From Apostichopus japonicus (taxonomy: Eukaryota > Echinodermata > Holothuroidea > Aspidochirotida > Stichopodidae): DNA of 64,000 nt. Position 1 is the first letter of the stretch. Every line of letters starts with the position of its first letter. This document shows positions 13,101-22,100 of this stretch, in pieces. The translations under genes were made by a program, and so were the position numbers. The notes beneath the pieces are model-generated. The model was not told where the DNA came from, did not search any database, and saw nothing but the letters and a program-made list of their open reading frames with translations. Location: contig NC_092566.1 of NCBI RefSeq assembly GCF_037975245.1, positions 15,559,501-15,623,500 on the forward strand, read 5' to 3'.

Positions 13101-16100
13101 TGACAAACTTGTAATCAGGAAACAAAACACCAAATCATTCTAACGGGAGTATGTATGTATTTGGATGTATTTTAGATCCTACTGCAAGCAGGAACTTGCG
13201 GAGAAGCCTCATTTGCTTATCAAAGCCGACCGAAGTCAGTCTCTTACATTCATATTTAACGTCCATGATTAGGAGTTGTCAATTGTCAACAACTCTGTAA
13301 CTGGACGACATACATTAATCTTGGAGTGACTCGAACCGGGAGTTACTCCAATCTGCTTTTTTGAAACTTTTGTTTATTCATTCTTTGGATCCTTTCGCAG
13401 GGAAAGCATGAGGCAGCTGATAGCTAAACGTATAGGCGTGGAATCCTTTGTGGAGAAACTTGAGAATGTGATGAAACACGAGAGCTACACGTTGGCCGCC
13501 CAGAAGCCACAGTTGAGATTTGAGTCGCCAGATAATATGCTCTTCGATTACGAATTCACCACATTGTTTAAACAATTAGAAAGTAAGTCAGAGGTTTGTC
13601 GTTAGGTACGAGATAAGAAGCGTACGAAAAATATGATTTAAGAAATGTTGAAATGTTGAAACTTGCAGGTTTTATTATGTTAAGTAATTCAGTCGGTAAA
13701 CTTTGAAATAAAAGCCGTACTGAGAAATGAAATATGAAACTGGAAAAATGTTTCTGTGACACTGGTATTTTTGTTATTTTTTTACTTACTCATTTTTTTT
13801 TATTGAGGTTACTGATTACATTAGCTCACCAGCTCCCTCCAACTTTCCAAACACAGACAGACCATTATTAGCAATAATATTATATTTAATAAAACTAAGA
13901 CATTTGGGTACATATTTGCAAAATGTGAAATCCACTTAACAGGTTATAATGATTCCATTAAAGTTGTGGACGTTTTTTTCATCCAGGCATTTCTTTTTCT
14001 TTGCGATTTTGGTGTAATTTTTTTCTGATCTGTATCTGAATATTAATGCCATGCTTCACTACACAAACATGCCATTAGACATAACCAACAGAATCTTAGG
14101 AAATAGTTTATAGTTTGGTGAAACTGAATTTCTTCTAGGTTTGTCTTTCAAATGTTCAATCATGGAATATCGTGTTCTTCTTGTTTCCATATCTCTTTGG
14201 TTGATTTTGCGCTCTCGCAGGTACGGTTATCAAATCTGCCAACTCCACAGAAGAGGCTGAGAGCAAGAAGACAGTGGAAGAACACGACAACATTGTAACA
14301 CAATACAAAGAAATAATCCGTGACCAGGTAAATATGAAGAACATCGTAACACAATTCAAAGAAATAATCCGTGACCAGGTAAATATAAACAACATTGTAA
14401 CACGATACGAAGAAATAATCCGTGACCAGGTAGATATAACAACAGTGCAACACGATACAAAGAAATAATCAGAGCCCAGGTAAATATAAACAACATTGTA
14501 ACACCATAGAAATAATCAGTGACCAGGTAAATATAAACGACACATTGTTACATGATACAAAGAAATAATCCGTCACCAGGTAAATATAAACGACACATTG
14601 TAACACGATACAAAGAAATAATCTGTGACCAGGTAAATATAAGCGATATTGTAACACAATACAAAGAAATAATCAGAGACCAGGTAAATGTAAAGGACAT
14701 TGTAACACATATGAAGAAAGAATCAGAGACCAGGTAAATATAAACAACATTGTAACACAATACAAAGAAATAATCAGAGACCAGGTAAATATAAAGGACA
14801 TTGTAACACAATACAAAGAAATGATCCGTCACCAGGTAAATGTAAAGGACATTGTAACACAATACAAAGAAACGATCCGTGACCAGGTAAATATAAAGGA
14901 CATTGTAACACAATACAAAGAAATAATCCGTGACCAGGTAAATGTAAAGGACATTGTAACACAATACAAAGAAATAATCCGTCACCAGGTAAATATGAAG
15001 GACATTGTAACACAATACAAAGAAATAATCAGAGACCAGGTAAATATAAAGGACATTGTAGCACAAAACAAAGAAATAATCAGAGACCAGGTTAATTATA
15101 AAGACATTGTAACACAATACAAAGAAATAATCAGTGACCAGGTAAATGTAAAGGACATTGTAACACAATACAAAGAAATAATCCGTCACCAGGTAAATAT
15201 GAAGGACATTGTAACACAATACAAAGAAATAATCAGAGACCAGGTAAATATAAAGGACATTGTAGCACAAAACAAAGAAATAATCAGAGACCAGGTTAAT
15301 TATAAAGACATTGTAACACAATACAAAGAAATAATCAGTGACCAGGTAAATAAAAACGACGAACGGAAATAGATCACTTTGTTTAAAAGGAGACACCGGC
15401 TTGGGTGGCACTTATTTGCAATCAGTGCTGCCGTGGACCCTTTTGCAACAACCACTTCTCCACCCCAAACCCCAAAATATAAAAGATAGAAGAAATTGTA
15501 CTGAGCTTATATGAAGAGATTGCTGTCAAGCTGTTTAGCTAGGTTTGTGTGTCTTATCTTAGTAGGAGTCTCTTAAAGCAAACCAATAATTTCGCATTCA
15601 ATATTAAAGTATGATATCTGTTTCACAGCTTATTTTGCATTCATTCAAAACCAACCTTTATTTTCTGCAAGAACCACCTTCCTCTACAAATGTACAGTGT
15701 TAACTGCTATCAAGACCAACCGAGATACAAACAAGAAGGGTACAGACAAAGGGCAACACAAAGGTGACATTTTCAAGCCAAGATATGCTCTCAGAATACC
15801 GATTGATTATTTATGTTTTATTTCTGTTTTGGTCGTAGGACATGGAACTTAGATCTCTGAGAGAAACTCATAAAACTTTGAACAAAGACTACTCCGAAGC
15901 AGAGAGGCAGCTGGGGGAGTATGCAGTGCAAATTCAACAGCTTAAAGATCAGTACATACTGCTCAAAGCCCAAAATGGTAATTAAAAATGATTTTTATGA
16001 CTTCATGAAAAGATGATGATGATGATGTTCACCTCTAGCTCACAGTTAAATATATATATCCATGCATGGACGACTGTATAGTTTATAGTCGGGTCAATAT

Positions 16101-19100
16101 TCTGTGGTTTTGAGCATCAGACTGGAAAGGGTGATATGGGATGGCGGGATGGGAGGGTGGGATGGGAGGGTGGGATGGGAGGGTTGTATGGGTTGGTGGA
16201 TGGGATGGGAGGGTGGGATGGGAGGGTTGTATGGGTTGGTGGATGGGAGGGTGGGATGGGAGGGTGGGATGGGAGGGTGGGATGGGAGGGTGGGATGGGA
16301 GGGTGGGATGGGATGGGAGGGTGGATGGGAGGAGGATATGGGAGGGTTGTATGGGTTGGTGGGTGGGTGTGGAGGGTGGGATGGGAGGGTGGAAATGGGA
16401 GGGTGGGATTGGAGGGTGGGATGAGATGGGAGGGATTTGAGGGTGGGATGGGAGGATTTGAGGGTGGGATGGAAGGGTTGGATGGGAGGGTGAGATGGGA
16501 TGGGAGACAAAAATAGAGTAGCATAGAGTTAGAGTAAAGCAGAGTAGAGGAGAGTAAAGAAAAAGAAAAGAAGTGATCCTCATACCAAGAATGCGCTATA
16601 TATATATATAAAAAAATCTCTACATGAAGTTCCTGGCAAATTCTGAGAAATTTAACTCTTCTTGCAACGAAATGTTACCACATAGTTTTGACAATTTATC
16701 ATTGTGGAAAATCCTTGTAACTGTGGTATTATTTTACTGGTTGTGTTTGACTGTTTGGTATGATGAGGTGTTTAACGCCGGGGGTCGGGGTGGGGAAGGG
16801 GTGGAAAACTGGATGCCCTGGAAGATTTTGGTACCTCTGTTAAAAGTCCTGCCCCTTGACCTACTGTTGCTGGTCAGAATGTCTTGAATCTAAAATTTGA
16901 TCATTTTTAACTCAGTATGACGAGTTGTGTAAAGCAGGGGGTGGGGATGGGGGTGGGGAATTGGTGGAAACAAATGTAGGTATTCCCTGCCCTGGAAGAT
17001 TTTGTTGCCTCTGTTAAAAGTCCTGCCCCTTGACCTACTCTTGCTGGTCAGAATGACTTGAATCTGTAATTTTGATAATTTTTTTAACTCGGTCGCGGTA
17101 GGTGTGCAATCCGGTCAAGGAGACAGCAGTAACATACAGGAGAACGGTCCCTCTGCCACAGCGGCCTTGACGGTTCCGGACCAGGAACAAGCCAAAGAAA
17201 ACGAGAGATTGAAACGAGAGATAGAGGAACTGCAGAAGAGCCAGGAGACCTTGTCGCAACAACTGGCAGAAAAAGAAACCAATATAGACAAATTAGTGAG
17301 TAGACTTAAAAGGATTAGTTCAGGTGTCACAAATGTTTATCTTATATGAAAGAGGTCAATAAAAGAAACCCAATAGTGAAGAAATTATTCAAATATCTTT
17401 TTCCGTTTAGGAGATATTAAAGTTTAAAGTTCTGTCTGATTGTGTAGAAACTGCTGAAATCAGACTAGTTGTGACATCATATCCTTACATTCCTGAAAAG
17501 TCTTTGTTATTGTATCAAAATATTTTGTAAGATTTTATGACTTACAACCAAAAGATACGTCAGGAGATCTCATATTTGTCAAGGGACATTTGAGATTTAA
17601 CATCTGAAGAATGTTTGATTATATTTTTTTTAGATTTGTGAAAAAAAAATGTAATTATTTTTTAATGATATATATTGACAAATGTTAAAAGGAAGTGAGG
17701 ATGTGACATCACACCCTCACAGTTAGTCTTTCTACACCAGTCATTTGCAAAGAAATGTTGAAATCTTCAAAGTGATATCTCCTTAACAGAGAATGCTATC
17801 ATGGTAGTTTCTTCACTATTCTGTTTGTCTTTTTAAGCTCTTTTCATACAATATAGACATGTCAGACACCTGAACCAATCCTTTAATAAAACTGTTGCAT
17901 ATAGCTTTGTGGCTTTCTATAATCTATATCAAACATGGGACATTTGACTTGCACTATAAATCTCAGTGTTTTATATATTGCCTGTTTTACATTTATCTAG
18001 GGAGCAGGCACATAGCCATGAAGGTGGGGGAATGGGTAGGTTGGTGAATGCCCCCCATCCAAATTTCTCTTTCTTCCCTCAAAATTTCTAGCTCAGTAAA
18101 AAAATGGTAAGTTTGGACACATGGATAAAACTTCTATCCCAATAAACCAATAAACCATCAAACCTACTGCCCAGTTTTAATCAGTTTGATGGCCTAGCCG
18201 TACCATTAGCCCAATTTTTTAATTAAAAAAAAATTTCTCCCTTCTGGCACTTACAATTTGACAGTTTGAGATGAATCTAGTATTCAATTACAGAGTTTGG
18301 ACCGACATATTAATCAACATTCCATTTTCTGACTTTTTTTTTATTCAATTTGAATTTAAACAGATTAATCAGATGGTTCGGAGGGGATTGGGCGGGGTGG
18401 AGGATAACTAAAGCTTCAAGTAAATCCAAGCATGTTAATTACATAATTTACCATGTAATTTCTGTGGTGGTGAATGACTACTCCATACCTAATTTTAATG
18501 AATTTATCATTCATTTAACATGGAGGAGGTCTTCAGAATTTTGTTGTTGTTGCTCTAACTGCTTTATGATTGTCTGAGATTATAACATCAAAACAAACAA
18601 ATCGTCTATCACACAGATATTGTATTCTCGTCACCAGCTTGTGTTAACATTGACACCACATGTATTCATTAACATTTGCCGAAAAATTGTCCGAGATTCA
18701 TCTCTGCGATCATCCGGGGTATTTCGTTAATATTCCACCCACATTTCCGTCATATCATGCTTTCGCTTGGTGAAGCTTTTATTCTTCATTATTTTGATTT
18801 TGGAATGAACCACAAACACATCACACCCCTTCCCATTCTAGAAAAATGACCTGACGGTAGCCGAGGCTAGGGCCGTCCTCCGAGATGAGGATGATCAGGA
18901 TGGCGGAGCTAAGGATAACGGCGGCGGCGCCCAGGCGGTGTTTGAGGGCAGGTTGGAGGAGCAGAGGCAGGAGATTGAGGAGCTGAAAAATCAATTGGTC
19001 GACGAGAGGACACTAGTGACTAAACTCAAAACAGAGAATGAAGAATTAGCCGCACAAGCTGCTAAGGTAAAAGCGTGAATGAAATCACTGTGTCTTCGTA

Positions 19101-22100
19101 CATGTGTTTAACACAGTGACACCAAAATAATAAAAACATTCTACACTTGAAAAATTTGCAGAATTTGCCCCAAAATTCATTTTCTTTGTTGTGGTAACAG
19201 CACATATTTGCAGGATCTTTATTTCACACAGTGGTAGCAAAAAGCCTGGTTTAATAGTTAAATGAGTACCAAGGCATTCTATGGACACTAGCATGCATTT
19301 AATTCATCCTGTGTCTATCTGAATACGACCATTGTCGGTTAAAAAAAATGTCTAAGAAAAGACATTTCAAGGATCAGATTTACCAAGGTGGTTCAGTCAT
19401 CTTGGAATACTCTGGCTAGTTTGTGAGGTAACTTTGATGAGGATAAAATATTGATGAAGAGAGGCAGGCATTAATTTTTTTATTGAGGATAAAGTACCTG
19501 TGGCTTCTGGTGAAACAATTTAGTTCCATCTTTCCTCCCATCATGCAACTGTCAGTTATCATTACCATCGCACTCTCAAGGTTATCGACATGTTTGAATA
19601 ATCATCTAGGGGTACCTGAGATGGTTCATGAGGTACGGTTAGGGTGATACTGATGGAAAGAGGCAGACATCGGTAAATAACAATAAGGTACCTGGGGCCT
19701 TCTTAACGTACATAATCGAATCATCATATACCTATCATGCAATTATCATTAATGAACATAGCACTGAATGCATTTGGAGTTATCACAACATCAACTTGTT
19801 TTGTATCATTTTCTGATGCCATGTTTTCTCATGACGTACATTTGGGATGACACTGAGATATTTCTTATAACAGGAGAAAACAAGGTGGTTTTGGGCTTTC
19901 ATTTTCTTTTAAATTTGCTTCTCATATTTTTATCATATATTCTAACATAAATATCACAACATAACATAACATAACAATCCAAGCATTCACCAGTTGTGGG
20001 TTCAGTTTAATATATAGTCCAGATATGATTTTACTATTTGCAGTGTGTGTGTGTGTGTATATATATATTTGCAGTGCGTGTGTGTATATATATATATTTG
20101 CAGTGTATGTATGTATATATATATATATATATATTTGCATTGTGTGTGTGTATATATATATATTTGCAGTGTATGTATGTATATATATATATATTTGCAG
20201 TGTATGTATGTATATATATATATATTTGCATTGTGTGTGTGCAAGTGAAATTTGGTCATTGGTTCAAATCCCAATACCAGACCACCTTTCTTTGCTCCTT
20301 TCAACAATTCCTCCATAATTTGATCCCTTTTTCGATCCGCAGAGCAACGACAACAGCGCACTCATCGCGGAGAAGGCGGCCATGTCGACACAGATATCAA
20401 AGTTAGAGTCCGACGTCGCCAAGCTGACGATAGAGAAAGAGAAGTTGTCAACGGAGAAGGACCGACTGGCCAAAGAGAAGGAACAGATGAGGGAGGAGAT
20501 GGAAGCAGCGAAGGCGTCTTCCTCGGGTCCCGACCAAGGAGGAGAAGTAGAGCAGTTGAGGGGCGAGAAGGAAGCGCTAGAGGAGAAAGTGAAGGAAGCA
20601 GAGGCCATGCAGGAGAGGCTACAGAAGGAACAAGATGACCTGTTGGTTCTCTTGTCAGAGACGGACGAGAAGAAATTAGGGTACAAGGAGAAGTTGAAGG
20701 AGTTAGGAGGACAGGTAGGGGAACATTCTTAAAAAACCTTTGAATTAGAAAACTGATTTTGTATTTTAATACGAGGTAAGGAGATTTGGACTCCGGTTTG
20801 AGTGTTGTTGCTTCCAGCGGTATTTTTGGAGGATTAAAAACGGGGTTTTGTTTTCTTGACCGCTATGGCAAAAAGTTCTTTGATTTTAATTTCAAACATG
20901 AAACATATCTCTGCAGTACCTACACAACAGATTGTAGCCAGTCGGTACTCAAAACTCATATTCTCGCCTAGTTACCTGTACTCAAACCCACATTGTCCCG
21001 TAGTTACCTGTGCTCAAACACACATTGTCCCGTAGTTACCTGTACTCAAACCCACATTCTCGCCTAGTTACCTGTACTCAAACCCACATTCTCGCCTAGT
21101 TACCTGTACTCAAGCCACATTCTCGCCTAGTTACCTGTACTCAAACCCACATTCTCGCCTTATTTACCTGTACTCAAACCCACATTCTCCCGGTAGTTAC
21201 CTGTACTCAAACCCACATTCTTGCCTAGTTACCTGTACTCAAACCCACATTCTCACCTAGTTACCTGTACTCAAACCCACATTCTCGCCTAGTTACCTGT
21301 ACTCAAACCCACATTCTCGCCTAGTTACCTGTACTCAAGCCACATTCTCGCCTAGTTACCTGTACTCAAACCCACATTCTCGCCTAGTTACCTGTCTGTA
21401 CTCAAACCCACATTCTCGCCTAGTTACCTGTACTCAAGCCACATTCTCGCCTAGTTACCTGTACTCAAACCCACATTCTCACCTAGTTACCTGTACTCAA
21501 ACCCACATTCTCGCCTAGTTACCTGTACTCAAACCCACATTCTCGCCTAGTTACCTGTACTCAAGCCACATTCTCGCCTAGTTACCTGTACTCAAACCCA
21601 CATTCTCGCCTAGTTACCTGTCTGTACTCAAACCCACATTCTCGCCTAGTTACCTGTACTCAAACCCACATTCTCCCATATTTACCTGTACTCAAACCCA
21701 CATTCTCCCGGTAGTTACCTGTACTCAAACCCACATTCTTGCCTAGTTACCTGTACTCAAACCCACATTCTCGCCTTATTTACCTGTACTCAAACCCTCA
21801 TTCTCGCCTTATTTACCTGTACTCATACCCTCATTCTCCCATAGTCACCTGTACTCAAACCCTCATTCTCCCATAGTCACCTGTACTCAAACCCTCATTC
21901 TCCCATAGTCAACTGTACTCAAACCCACATTCTCCCGTAGTTACCTGTACTCAAACCCACACTCCCGTAGTTACCTGTACTCAAACCCACATTCTTGCCT
22001 AGTTACCTGTACTCAAACCCACATTCTCGCCTTATTTACCTGTACTCAAACCCTCATTCTCGCCTTATTTACCTGTACTCATACCCTCATTCTCCCATAG

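Noticed and set aside
14821-15372. Sense ORF of 183 codons in the array as an independent gene
   Set aside because: It repeats the USO1 exon end, lacks its own acceptor, and is in a different frame from the exon; treated as minisatellite.
14548-15411. Antisense ORF of 287 codons across the 51-bp array
   Set aside because: It is the array read on the other strand; unit length is a multiple of three, so any stop-free frame extends by itself.
16083-16583. Pro/Ser/His-rich and Gly/Trp-rich ORFs on both strands
   Set aside because: Product of the G-rich 13-bp minisatellite; all frames are open for the same reason.
20002-20361. ORFs rich in Tyr, Ile, His and Thr
   Set aside because: TG/TA microsatellite translated.
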